Source: Prevotella sp. (GTDB lineage Bacteria; Bacteroidota; Bacteroidia; Bacteroidales; Bacteroidaceae). From it: DNA of 36,926 nucleotides. Both the position numbers and the translations under genes were made by a program. The notes beneath the pieces are model-generated. The model saw nothing but the letters and a program-made list of their open reading frames with translations, made no database searches and had not been told where the DNA came from. Location of the stretch: positions 1-36,926 of the forward strand of contig JAFVEE010000115.1 of NCBI GenBank assembly GCA_017478085.1, written 5' to 3'. Positions 8,468 to 16,732 of this stretch are shown in pieces. Numbering within the stretch: the stretch's first letter is position 1; every line of letters begins with the position of its first letter.

Positions 8468-11112
8468 AGCCGCATTGTGTCGTGCGTACCTTTAATATAC
8501 GCGACGGCCTGGCGGCCAACTTCATCTCGGCTCTGGGCCAGTCGCCCGACGGGCTGATGTGGGCCTCAACGTGGAACGGCCTCTGCTGTTTCGACGGCTA
8601 CAGGTTCAACACCTATCGCGGGCGCTTCGGCTCCGACGAGGAGCTCACCTCCAACCGTATCATACAGATGAAGCCCAACGGCCAGGGCGACGTGTGGTGC
8701 GTCACCTACGACCGCAGCCTCTATCTCTACGACACCCATCAGGGCCGCTTCGTCAGCGTGAGCAACGTGGTCAGCGAGCGGTTCAACATGCGCTTGCAGC
8801 CGCGCGACATCTTCGTGCTGCCCAGTGGCCATACCTGGGTGGTGTGTGCCCAGGGACTGAAGGCTGCCCTGCGCATCGACGACAGCCGTGCCACCGATGT
8901 AGAGGGGGTAGAGCTGTTCTGGTTCGACAACTACGGGCTGAAGGTAGACAATGTGCTGAAGGTCGAGGGCGACTCGGCCGGGCGCGAGTGGGTGCTCACC
9001 GATGGCGGCGTGATCGAGGCGAAGAGCCGGATGGTCATACCCGAGCGCTATGACTACTTCAGCCAGGTGGGCGAGAAGATATTCCTGGCATCGCAGAAAG
9101 GGCAGATAGCCTGGTGGAAGGACGGCATGGACAAGCCTGCCGTGCTGAAGGTGGCTGCCGACGTGTCGGCCATCAACAGCATGAGCGTGATGCCGGGCGG
9201 GCAGCAGTTGGCCCTGGCTACCAATCGGGGCGTGCTGCTTGTCGACGCGCCGACTGGCAAGAGCGAGCTCGTTTCCGTGCAATGTCCCGGTCAGCCCGAT
9301 GAGGAGGTCACCCAGCTGTACGTCGACACGCAGAAGCGGTTGTGGTGCTTCAACCAGACGTTGGGCGTGGTGCTCGTCGACGCTGATGGCCGTGCTACCC
9401 ATCTGGTCGCCCCGCCTGCAGGCCTGTTCGAAGGCGTGATGACGGGCAAGCCCCTGTGGCTGCAAGACAAGTTCGGCACCGTGTGGCTGGTGCCCACGGG
9501 CGGCCCCTTCTGTTACTATAGCGAGAAAGACCATGTGCTGGTGCCCCGCGAGCTGCGGGCTGCGGGCTACGAGCTGACCAATATTCCCAACATCTGGTAC
9601 CACTGTGTCGACAGCCAGAAGAACCTCTGGCTCAGCTCCATGCACGACATCTCGGTGGTCAACTTCCAGTATCACTCGCTCAACCACATCCCTTCGCTGC
9701 CCAATGAGGAAACGCGCTCGGTCATGGTAGACCGTGAGGGCCGCCTGTGGACGGGCAACAGCACAGGCCGCCTGATGGTCTACGACCGCGACGACCGCCT
9801 GCTGGGCTACGTAGGCCCCGATGGGCGCATGCAGGCCGAACCAACGAAGTTTACCAATAAGATCTATGCCATCTACCAAGACCGCAAGGGCCGTATGTGG
9901 GTGGGCGGCAAGGCTTCGGGCCTCTATCTCATCGATGGTCCGAGCGTAAGGCACTTCATGCCCGACACGGCCAACGTCTATGCCTTGGCCCATGCCGACG
10001 TCTACGATATTGATGAGGACGAGAACGGGCACATCTGGGTGGGCACCTACGAGGGTGGCCTGAACCTGATCGACGAGCAGGCCGACGGCAGCATCCGCTT
10101 CATCACCATCAACAATAGCTTCCGCAACTACAACCGGCAGGAGAACAACAAGGTGCGCCGCATCACCCACGACGGCCGGGGCACCATTTTCCTCTCCACC
10201 ACGTCGGGCCTGGTCACCTTCTCGTCGAAGTTCAGCGATCCAGCCGACATAGAGTTCCACAGCACCATCCACATTCAGGGCGACACCACCTCGCTCATGG
10301 CGGGCGACGTGCTGCAGACCTGCATCACGCGCAGTGGCCGCATCTTTGTGGCCACGATGGGTGGCGGCATTCAGGAACTCGACACCCGCGACCTGCTTCG
10401 CGACCGCATCCCCCTGCACGCCGTGCCCCAGTTCAATGCCAACGAGGGCAATGTGCTCTCGATGATCGAGGATGCCGACAGCTGCCTGTGGATTGTGCGC
10501 GAGACCATCGTCGACCGCTTCAGCCTGCGCGAGGGCACCATCATGCCCCTTGGCCCCAATGTGCTGGGCGACCATGTGGAGTTCTCCGAGTCGAAGCCCC
10601 TCTTCGATGCTGAAGGCAAGCGCATCGTGCTGGGCGTGATGAGCGGCTACGTCACCTTTGTGCCCCGGCAGCTGCCCAGGAACTCGTTCGTGCCCAAGAT
10701 CCTCTTCACCAACCTTCGCTATCAGGGGCAGGAGGCGGTGCTCCCCATCCTCAACAAGGAGCTGATAACCCTCCCCGGCAGTCAGCGCAGCGTTACCATC
10801 AGCTTTTCGGCCCTCGACTATAACCTGAACTACCAGTTGCGCTATGCCTACAAGCTGGAAGGATTCGACGACGACTGGACCTATCTGGACGGCGGTGCCC
10901 ACCATGCCACGTTCCACGATCTGCCTTCGGGCCACTACCGTCTGTTGGTGCGCAGCACGAACAGCGATGGCGAGTGGGTCGAGAACGAGACGGCGCTCAA
11001 CATCGACGTTGAGGCCACCTTGTGGGGCACGCTGCGGTTGTTCCTGCTCTTGGCTCTGGTGGCCGCCGCCGTGGGTGTAGGCTTCCTGATGGGAAGGAAA
11101 AAACGGTCATAA
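8356..11112 (+). CDS. Two-component-type sensor (Reg_prop propeller + Y_Y_Y) without kinase domain
   Basis: This 918-residue exported protein starts with a signal peptide ending near SPAGAQ. It then carries repeated blade motifs of the type DGLMWASTWNGLCCFDG, GRLWTGNSTGRLMVYD and GHIWVGTYEGGLNLID, typical of the two seven-bladed propellers in hybrid two-component sensors (HTCS). A Y_Y_Y domain follows (LRYAYKLEGFDDDWTYL, near residue 830). A single transmembrane helix near the C-terminus ends in the tail GRKKRS. HTCS proteins normally continue with a histidine kinase and response regulator, and related proteins carry a LuxR helix-turn-helix; neither is present here or in another frame before the next gene. 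It could act as a ligand-binding partner for a separate regulator. HTCS usually sense oligosaccharides, but no polysaccharide-utilisation locus adjoins it. Confidence 0.85.
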   Translation: MKNKKTEYLMWRCRWLSVAMAALFTLHCSLFVSPAGAQPHCVVRTFNIRDGLAANFISALGQSPDGLMWASTWNGLCCFDGYRFNTYRGRFGSDEELTSNRIIQMKPNGQGDVWCVTYDRSLYLYDTHQGRFVSVSNVVSERFNMRLQPRDIFVLPSGHTWVVCAQGLKAALRIDDSRATDVEGVELFWFDNYGLKVDNVLKVEGDSAGREWVLTDGGVIEAKSRMVIPERYDYFSQVGEKIFLASQKGQIAWWKDGMDKPAVLKVAADVSAINSMSVMPGGQQLALATNRGVLLVDAPTGKSELVSVQCPGQPDEEVTQLYVDTQKRLWCFNQTLGVVLVDADGRATHLVAPPAGLFEGVMTGKPLWLQDKFGTVWLVPTGGPFCYYSEKDHVLVPRELRAAGYELTNIPNIWYHCVDSQKNLWLSSMHDISVVNFQYHSLNHIPSLPNEETRSVMVDREGRLWTGNSTGRLMVYDRDDRLLGYVGPDGRMQAEPTKFTNKIYAIYQDRKGRMWVGGKASGLYLIDGPSVRHFMPDTANVYALAHADVYDIDEDENGHIWVGTYEGGLNLIDEQADGSIRFITINNSFRNYNRQENNKVRRITHDGRGTIFLSTTSGLVTFSSKFSDPADIEFHSTIHIQGDTTSLMAGDVLQTCITRSGRIFVATMGGGIQELDTRDLLRDRIPLHAVPQFNANEGNVLSMIEDADSCLWIVRETIVDRFSLREGTIMPLGPNVLGDHVEFSESKPLFDAEGKRIVLGVMSGYVTFVPRQLPRNSFVPKILFTNLRYQGQEAVLPILNKELITLPGSQRSVTISFSALDYNLNYQLRYAYKLEGFDDDWTYLDGGAHHATFHDLPSGHYRLLVRSTNSDGEWVENETALNIDVEATLWGTLRLFLLLALVAAAVGVGFLMGRKKRS

Positions 11113-11148
11113 CATTAAAAAATTGTCTATATAAAAAATAAGAACAGT

Positions 11149-12039
11149 ATGAAAAGTATCAAAGTTACCCTGTTAGCGGTGGTCGCTGTGCTGATGGCCA
11201 GCTGTGGAACCACCTCTACGGTGCCCATCACGGGGCGCACCCAGCGACTGCTCGTCACCGACGAAGAGGTGCTGAGCCTCTCGAACCAGCAGTATCAGCA
11301 GTATATGCAGACGGCCAAGGCTTCGACCAACGCCACCAACACCGCCTTGGTGAAGCAGGTGGGGCAGCGGTTGGCCAACGCCGTGATCTCGTATCTGAAC
11401 AGCAACGGCCTGAGTGCCGACACGAAGAACTACAGTTGGGAGTTCAACCTGGTGCAGGATCAGCAGGTCAATGCCTTCTGCATGCCTGGCGGTAAGATCG
11501 TGGTCTACGAGGGGCTGCTGCCCGTCACCCAGAACGAGGCCTCGCTGGCCATCGTGCTGGGCCACGAGATAGCCCACGCTGTGGCCAAGCACTCGGCCGA
11601 GCGACTGAGCAATGAGTACAAGAACCAGTATGGCACGGCCATCCTGAGCTCGGTGCTGGGCAACTCCCACCTGAGTGAGGCCACGCAGCAGCTCATAGCC
11701 CTGGGCCAGTCGCTGGGCTCACAGCTCTGGACATCGGGCTTCTCGCGCAAGCAGGAGAGCGAGGCCGACCACATGGGCTTGATCTTCGCCGCCATGGCTG
11801 GCTACGACCCCCAGGTGGCCACTGCCTTCTGGCAGCGCATGGCCGCACAGAGCAGCGGCTCGGGCGGCCTGTTCAGCGACCACCCCAGCGATGCCGACCG
11901 CATCAAGAACATCCAAGGCTGGATGCCCGAGGCCCTGAAGTACTACAAGCCCGTGACCACCACGACCACTACCACGAAGAAAACTACTACCACAAAGAAA
12001 ACCACCACTACAAAGAAGACCACCACGAAGAAAAAGTAG
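11149..12039 (+). CDS. M48-family zinc metallopeptidase lipoprotein
   Basis: This 296-residue protein has a lipoprotein signal peptide with lipobox MASC (Cys19), so it is probably periplasmic and membrane-anchored. The zinc motif HEIAH is at residues 139-143, with the third ligand probably E203 in QESEADHMG, as in M48 LoiP/BepA-like proteases that degrade misfolded outer-membrane proteins. The domain ends with the usual SDHPSDADRI segment. The C-terminal 30 or so residues are an unusual low-complexity tail of Thr runs and Lys pairs. It sits 36 nt after the sensor gene and may share its transcript. Together with lptD nearby, an envelope quality-control role is plausible but inferred. Confidence 0.9.
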   Translation: MKSIKVTLLAVVAVLMASCGTTSTVPITGRTQRLLVTDEEVLSLSNQQYQQYMQTAKASTNATNTALVKQVGQRLANAVISYLNSNGLSADTKNYSWEFNLVQDQQVNAFCMPGGKIVVYEGLLPVTQNEASLAIVLGHEIAHAVAKHSAERLSNEYKNQYGTAILSSVLGNSHLSEATQQLIALGQSLGSQLWTSGFSRKQESEADHMGLIFAAMAGYDPQVATAFWQRMAAQSSGSGGLFSDHPSDADRIKNIQGWMPEALKYYKPVTTTTTTTKKTTTTKKTTTTKKTTTKKK

Positions 12040-12061
12040 TCTTCCCTCTCCCCCTCTTCGT

Positions 12062-12110
12062 AACAAACACAGCCTGCGATTGACCAAAGATTAATCGCAG
12101 GCTGTGTTGT
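12062..12110. terminator. Bidirectional terminator hairpin, copy 1
   Basis: A perfect 16-bp stem pairs 12066-12081 with 12093-12108 around an 11-nt loop. It lies between the convergent M48 gene (plus) and the metallopeptidase gene (minus), so it can serve both. It is almost identical to the hairpin at 13875-13920. Confidence 0.85.
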
Positions 12111-12142
12111 TCTATGATGCTCTTTAGGATTATCTTGAAGAA

Positions 12143-13255
12143 CTACAATTTGAACATATCTTTTTGTTCTGGTTCAAGAACATTCTCATAAAATTCATTG
12201 AGGAAAGAGTTAATCAGTGGGTCTCTGTCTTCAAGGAGAACTGAATAATCCAAGAAATGCATGTCATAATAAATCCAGTTATAAAGATTGTTTTCTGTAT
12301 CTGTAAAATCTTTAATTATCTCCATACATTCATCTCTTGACATTGTGTAGGATACGTTCTTACGCATGCGGTGATATTTGAGTTTGTTAAATAGAAGCCG
12401 ACGAGCCGCCCGTTGTCTGATTCTGTAGTCACTCATCTCCTCCCGCATCAGCGTTGGCGTTACCTCTTCCCAATCGTCATTAAGGCGGACTGTTACCAGA
12501 GTTGTCCTCAAAAAACCGAAGGCTTTCCTTTTCATTTCCCCTATTATGTGAATACCCTTGGATGGCAGAATCTCTTCTATGTAGTTGGTAGAAATGAACA
12601 TACGTATTATCTGTTGGAAGATTTGTTCCAGTTTCAGCTTTGACAAGTCACATTCCTTCAATCTACCAGACATCACCTCCATGGCGAACCAGTCGCATGA
12701 AAGTTCTTCCATCAGAATCTTGTCATTTAGCACCTTGTCTACTATGTAACCCGAAATTCTTCCTTTCAATCCATTGTGTCGTGTGGAAACCACGAAGTCA
12801 TATATCGCCTGTTTTGTGTTATCGAGAAAGATAGGATTCTTTCCAAAGATATAATGCCCATACTCATGAGCGAGCATAGCTTCTGCCTGAAAATCTAGAT
12901 AGAAATCTACCTTGTCCGTAATACTAAGATAATCGAAAGTCAGACCTCTATTTGCCTCTTTCAAGGCATCCAACACTATACGTGCATTATACCAATTTCC
13001 TGTTTCAATATGCAGATTTGCCATTAGGTATAGAAACAGACGCTTATGTATCTTCTCTGGGTCATACTTATATGCAGTAAATAGGGACAAGATTGTGTTC
13101 ATACGTTTGCTGAACACAATCTTTTCCCCCTTGTCTACATAAGGAAACAGATTCTTTCCTTCAAAGTCAAGAATGCAATCCTCGTTATATTTGTCATTTA
13201 GATAATTGAGGAGGTCACGCAATCCTTCGTAATCAACAGCTCTAAATGTTGCCAT
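12143..13255 (-). CDS. HExxH metallopeptidase-like protein of unknown family
   Basis: This 370-residue protein, apparently cytoplasmic, has no signal peptide. The motif HEYGH (residues 130-134) sits in MLAHEYGHYIFG. About 50 residues later EELSCDWFA provides a candidate third zinc ligand (E184, with D188 four residues on), a layout shared by M48 and ImmA/IrrE-like gluzincins. The N-terminal 120 residues and the C-terminal 180 residues match nothing I recognise. The gene starts 13 nt after a small 127-residue gene on the same strand, and the two probably form one transcript. Base composition is AT-rich, unlike the flanking core genes, which points to transfer. The peptidase motif is clear; the substrate and role are unknown. 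Confidence 0.7.
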   Translation of the reverse strand: MATFRAVDYEGLRDLLNYLNDKYNEDCILDFEGKNLFPYVDKGEKIVFSKRMNTILSLFTAYKYDPEKIHKRLFLYLMANLHIETGNWYNARIVLDALKEANRGLTFDYLSITDKVDFYLDFQAEAMLAHEYGHYIFGKNPIFLDNTKQAIYDFVVSTRHNGLKGRISGYIVDKVLNDKILMEELSCDWFAMEVMSGRLKECDLSKLKLEQIFQQIIRMFISTNYIEEILPSKGIHIIGEMKRKAFGFLRTTLVTVRLNDDWEEVTPTLMREEMSDYRIRQRAARRLLFNKLKYHRMRKNVSYTMSRDECMEIIKDFTDTENNLYNWIYYDMHFLDYSVLLEDRDPLINSFLNEFYENVLEPEQKDMFKL

Positions 13256-13268
13256 AAGAAGGAAGTAA

Positions 13269-13652
13269 TCACGATTTGTTGTCAGAATTTACGCCAAGTA
13301 TTATTTTAATGGCCTGGTTTATAGTAACTTTCTGCTTGAGATTATTTGATGAAATGCTAACAAAGAATTTCGACCCGAGCCATTTTTCTAAAGAAATAAG
13401 AGCGGAAAGGATTGTTATGGCACTTGATGTACAAGATATGATCTCCATTCCTGTAAAGTTTGCGGTATCTCTATGTAGCAGAAGGCCTGACTCGTTCTCA
13501 AGCTTTGATTTTTGCGATTCGGTCAAAAATGACGCATCAAAATCAAATGTTGCCATCTTGTTTTTCAGATCTTCTTCTGAGAGACCTGCTTCTGCAAGAT
13601 AGTCATTTAGGGATTTTCTTCCCACAAGAATTTTCTTTAGTTTGTCTATCAT
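13269..13652 (-). CDS. Small protein paired with the metallopeptidase
   Basis: This 127-residue protein has a charged, probably helical N-terminal half, followed by a hydrophobic or amphipathic helix ending SALISLEKWLGSK. The C-terminus is a short beta-like segment (FFVSISS...QKVTINQAI). The helix-then-WL-then-two-strand pattern is reminiscent of effector-associated constant components (EACC1-like) that accompany peptidases in predicted bacterial conflict systems. That is a visual resemblance only. The gene precedes the metallopeptidase gene by 13 nt and has the same AT-rich composition, so the two are likely a functional pair. Confidence 0.6.
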   Translation of the reverse strand: MIDKLKKILVGRKSLNDYLAEAGLSEEDLKNKMATFDFDASFLTESQKSKLENESGLLLHRDTANFTGMEIISCTSSAITILSALISLEKWLGSKFFVSISSNNLKQKVTINQAIKIILGVNSDNKS

Positions 13653-13758
13653 TACTTTTAGTCTTTTATTTTAGTCTGATTGTGCTTCTGTTTGACACAG
13701 GCAATGCTGACTGCAATGAGAATGCGTAACGTCATCTTCGTTGTCACATAGTCATTTG

Positions 13759-13766
13759 CAAAAGTA
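13759..13766 (-). promoter_or_regulatory. Possible -7 box for the peptidase cassette
   Basis: TACTTTTG on the minus strand matches the Bacteroidota -7 element and lies about 107 nt upstream of the small gene. No good TTTG occurs 20 nt further up, so this is tentative. The rest of 13653-13875 is AT-rich and holds no other signal that I can support. Confidence 0.4.
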
Positions 13767-13874
13767 GACAAAAATATTCAAATAAATACCGTTCCTCCTC
13801 CAAAACGGTGTGGTATACCGTTCATTTAACAAAGTTTAATCCGGAAAGATGCCGTCTTCACCCTTCCCATTCTT

Positions 13875-13920
13875 AACAAAAACAGCCTGCGATTGACCAA
13901 GGATTAATCGCAGGCTGTGC
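13875..13920 (-). terminator. Terminator hairpin, copy 2
   Basis: A 13-bp stem pairs 13882-13894 with 13906-13918 around an 11-nt loop. It differs from copy 1 (12062-12110) at only a few positions, and the flanking TCTTC...AACAAA sequence is also similar. It lies 29 nt beyond the stop codon of the DUF4153-like gene and probably terminates that operon. Confidence 0.8.
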
Positions 13921-13948
13921 TTTGTAATATGCCACTCATGCGCTTCGG

Positions 13949-15205
13949 CTATTTTGTGTAGACCTTAATCTGGTAGTATTCTTCCATATAGTTCACACGG
14001 TTGCTCCAGTCTTCCCGTTCTGCATTTGTCATCTTGGATATTCCCTTTTCTTTTTTCTCGCGAATGTCCTTTAAAATATAGTCTCGGGCAATCGAATTGT
14101 AGTTGATGGGAAAAACCGAGGTCAGTAAGAATATGGCACAGAAGGAAATAGGAATCCAGTTGATGCGACGAAGCTTTGTGAAAAACATCACACAGCATGC
14201 CACATAGAACCAAGCATTGAGTGTGGCAAGATACAAGCGTGTGGCTGTAATGCCGTAGTCATAGATTCTTCGCCAGATGCCAATTGACATCAAAATCAGC
14301 AGTGGCATAACCAGTAGGGGCAACCAGCGCATGAACCATCCCGAAGTCGGCTTGATGCCCTCCCGGTTGATGAAGAACAGATAGAACTCTATCAAGAAGT
14401 AGAACCCCATCATCACTGCAATGAGCGATGCAACTCCCCCATTGGGCAGTTCCCACGCGAGGGCTATATGGCACTCATAGCAGTAAAGAATGCAGATATA
14501 GCACGTTGCCAGGGGAACGATCAGCATTCTCATCATAGCCTGAACGAACGGGTCCAGCTTGATGGCTCTGTTCGTTAATCTCTTCCCCTTGAATATGCGC
14601 GACAAGAAAAGAAGCATAGGCAATACGATTTGGAAGAAGATAATGATCGAGTAGTAATCTTTTCGGGAGGCAACGATGTCGAAGAACAAAGGAAAAGATA
14701 TATTGACAAGTATGCATAATATCAGCGTGGGGAAAAATCCTGTATAGGGTGCAATGATAGCCTGCTTTGCCAGATGTAATCCAAAATTGACGGCAGGAAT
14801 ATCATCAGTCTCTCCCGTGAAAGGCAGGAAGACGCATGCAACGAGCAAGCTTAGCATAATTGATAAATGTGCCGTTACAAGTCCTTCGCCGACGAACCCT
14901 CTATCCAGCCAAATCAGGGCCAGTGCCAGCAGGAGGACTTGCCCTGCTATGTGTTGCCACAAGTGCCTGTGGCCAGTCCTTTCATCCCATATCTTCATTG
15001 CGAACGACAAGACTGCCCCTTCCATGAAATAGGCCAGAAGGTCAGTGCTTGCAGAAGAAGCCAGCAGCTGAGGGTGCCATACCGTCACCAGTGCAAAGAT
15101 GGCAAACAGCAAAGTAAAGAAAACGGTCAGCGGAAAGCGCCTCGCAGTTCTCATGATGCAGTCTCTGACTGCCATCGGGTTAATACTTTTCCCTCTCGTC
15201 ATCAT
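13949..15205 (-). CDS. DUF4153-like polytopic membrane protein
   Basis: This 418-residue protein has around eleven hydrophobic segments spread from residue 25 to 370, then a soluble C-terminal tail (YILKDIREKKEKG...) rich in charge. The layout, including the paired Trp/Tyr-rich helices and a tail starting near INYNSIARDYI, resembles the DUF4153 family common in Bacteroidales, whose function is not established. Two adjacent Met codons open the frame; the first is used here. It is the last gene of a minus-strand cluster (50 nt after the 199-residue gene) and is followed by a terminator hairpin. Confidence 0.65.
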   Translation of the reverse strand: MMTRGKSINPMAVRDCIMRTARRFPLTVFFTLLFAIFALVTVWHPQLLASSASTDLLAYFMEGAVLSFAMKIWDERTGHRHLWQHIAGQVLLLALALIWLDRGFVGEGLVTAHLSIMLSLLVACVFLPFTGETDDIPAVNFGLHLAKQAIIAPYTGFFPTLILCILVNISFPLFFDIVASRKDYYSIIIFFQIVLPMLLFLSRIFKGKRLTNRAIKLDPFVQAMMRMLIVPLATCYICILYCYECHIALAWELPNGGVASLIAVMMGFYFLIEFYLFFINREGIKPTSGWFMRWLPLLVMPLLILMSIGIWRRIYDYGITATRLYLATLNAWFYVACCVMFFTKLRRINWIPISFCAIFLLTSVFPINYNSIARDYILKDIREKKEKGISKMTNAEREDWSNRVNYMEEYYQIKVYTK

Positions 15206-15255
15206 ATTCTCCCTTAGTTCGTGTCGGGCGCAACTTCTAAATGTCTAAAGTCACT

Positions 15256-15855
15256 TTATTCCATACTTTTACAAAGCCACTCCAGATAGTAGGCTATGCT
15301 TCTCAGCACCATCATTTCGCACGACACTTCAGTGTGATGCAGCAGCTCGCGCTGAAACAGCATGACGTCGGCTTCATTACTTTGGGTAATCAACTCCCAA
15401 AGTGTTATTTCCTCAGCTTTCTCCTGTAGGCGCACAAGAATTGCCTCGTCTTCAGTCTGGCTGTTGATGACAGCAACATTTCGCCTTCCGTATTGGCGTA
15501 GACTATCTGCGACATAGTCAACGATGCTTGTCTTTTCCTCTTCTGAGGATTGAGCAACAACACTTTTTATACGTTCCATAATCCTCGAAGTCAAGTCCGG
15601 CTCGTAGAGCAATTTGTCCAGCTGGGCTTTGACATCGGCCTCAATCAAAGCCTTCAGACTTATGCTGATGTCCTTGTGTAGTTTGTTCGGGTTTTCTGAT
15701 ACCTTTGTTTGGAAATAGCCCTCGTCTATGTTGTTGATCATTCGGCGGGCAAGACGGCAGGGAGAGCCTTCGCTCTCCACCACCATCTCAATAATTTCCT
15801 TCACCAGCATCTGGCCCTTTTCATTTTGTTTCGTTGGTTCCTTCTTCTGCATCAT
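15256..15855 (-). CDS. Hypothetical soluble helical protein
   Basis: I do not recognise this 199-residue protein. It is charged, predicted mostly helical, and has no signal peptide or transmembrane segment. The N-terminal part (MLVKEIIEMVVESEGSPCRL) could be the true start (ATG at 15810) instead of the upstream ATG at 15855. The longer form overlaps the preceding membrane-protein gene by 35 nt; the shorter one would start 10 nt after it. Tight packing suggests translational coupling with the flanking membrane proteins, so a cytoplasmic partner role is possible. Confidence 0.6.
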   Translation of the reverse strand: MMQKKEPTKQNEKGQMLVKEIIEMVVESEGSPCRLARRMINNIDEGYFQTKVSENPNKLHKDISISLKALIEADVKAQLDKLLYEPDLTSRIMERIKSVVAQSSEEEKTSIVDYVADSLRQYGRRNVAVINSQTEDEAILVRLQEKAEEITLWELITQSNEADVMLFQRELLHHTEVSCEMMVLRSIAYYLEWLCKSME

Positions 15856-16411
15856 TCTTATTTTCTATCTGTAGTTTGTTTTCTTTCTCCTGTTGATTAC
15901 TCCGCTTCGTTGTCCTTATTTCTTTGAACCATAGCCTTAGTTTGTAGAGACCCACAATGGCAAAAACAATGAATATGACGAACAATGAACCCATAATGGC
16001 AGTCAGGAAGAACAGCCTGACGTTCTGCCTGTTCTCCAGTTCCTTGAACTTCACGTGGAATTGTAGTCCGTTCTGCTTTATCAACTCTATTTTGTCCTGG
16101 TCGGTAAATTGTATGCTGCTCATCGTCTTTAAGTCCGGTTCTGGATACATATCCGTAAACTCCGTTGCACCTACGTAGTCTATCGTCAATGTCAGCGAGT
16201 CAAGTAGATAGGTATTTATGTGTAAATCCACGTATTGTTGCGAGATGTCCCATAAAGCCCACCATGTAGAATTTGACTCAGTCGGTACGTTAAACCATTT
16301 AGCATACGGTGATGTGATTATTGTGTTCAAAATACCTATAGTTAAAAGCGCAAATTCGGCTTCCATAAATAGGGCGTGCTTTTTTTTCTTTCTCCTTAAC
16401 CATATTTTCAT
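15821..16411 (-). CDS. Membrane protein ORF, probably the 3' part of a frameshifted gene
   Basis: This 196-residue frame has an extracytoplasmic-type region (residues 25-125) and a strong transmembrane helix near the C-terminus (LFFLTAIMGSLFVIFIVFAI), followed by a basic then acidic cytoplasmic tail. As read from ATG 16411 it begins MKIWLRRKKKKHALF. Its N-terminus overlaps the preceding ORF by 113 nt, and the overlap contains a run of eight A residues (16380-16387 on the complement). Removing one A would fuse the two ORFs into one protein with a transmembrane helix at each end of a periplasmic loop. The family is unrecognised. Confidence 0.55.
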   Translation of the reverse strand: MKIWLRRKKKKHALFMEAEFALLTIGILNTIITSPYAKWFNVPTESNSTWWALWDISQQYVDLHINTYLLDSLTLTIDYVGATEFTDMYPEPDLKTMSSIQFTDQDKIELIKQNGLQFHVKFKELENRQNVRLFFLTAIMGSLFVIFIVFAIVGLYKLRLWFKEIRTTKRSNQQEKENKLQIENKNDAEEGTNETK

Positions 16412-16652
16412 CAGTTACCATTGGTAAGAATAAAAGGAAATCTGCGCAATTTGTCATCTTTTCATAAGTCTCTGTGCTTGCAGAGGATACATTGTAATCG
16501 TATACAGGAACTTTGTTCAACTTTACATATAGGAACAAGCACAATCCAAACAGTGCAACCAGACACACAATTTCATAGACAGACTCGATGGGAAAGTCTT
16601 TAGGTTCAGGAAAAAGATGCCACTTGAACCATTTTTTCTTTTGTTTACTCAT
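16299..16652 (-). CDS. Membrane protein ORF, probably the 5' part of the same gene
   Basis: This 117-residue frame starts with a basic aromatic N-terminus (MSKQKKKWFKWHLFPEP) and has one transmembrane helix (VYEIVCLVALFGLCLFLYVKL). After the A8 run its last 20 or so residues (PIYGSRICAFNYRYFEH...) lack any coherent character and look like an out-of-frame tail. It is the first gene of the accessory operon, 81 nt downstream of the U run that ends the structured RNA at 16733-17000. It may be a separate small protein, but fusion with the next ORF is the better explanation. Confidence 0.55.
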   Translation of the reverse strand: MSKQKKKWFKWHLFPEPKDFPIESVYEIVCLVALFGLCLFLYVKLNKVPVYDYNVSSASTETYEKMTNCADFLLFLPMVTDENMVKEKEKKARPIYGSRICAFNYRYFEHNNHITVC

Positions 16653-16732
16653 AATAAGTTCAAATACATAGCCTCCTAAACACCCCAGATTCAGCTCGTT
16701 AATCTATAGTTCTTCGGTTTTCCTTAGCATAC

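Noticed and set aside
8566-10935. 789-codon open frame on the minus strand opposite the sensor gene
   Set aside because: It lies wholly antisense to a gene with clear propeller motifs. Its product is His/Val/Ala-rich without any domain, as expected from the complement of GC-rich codons.
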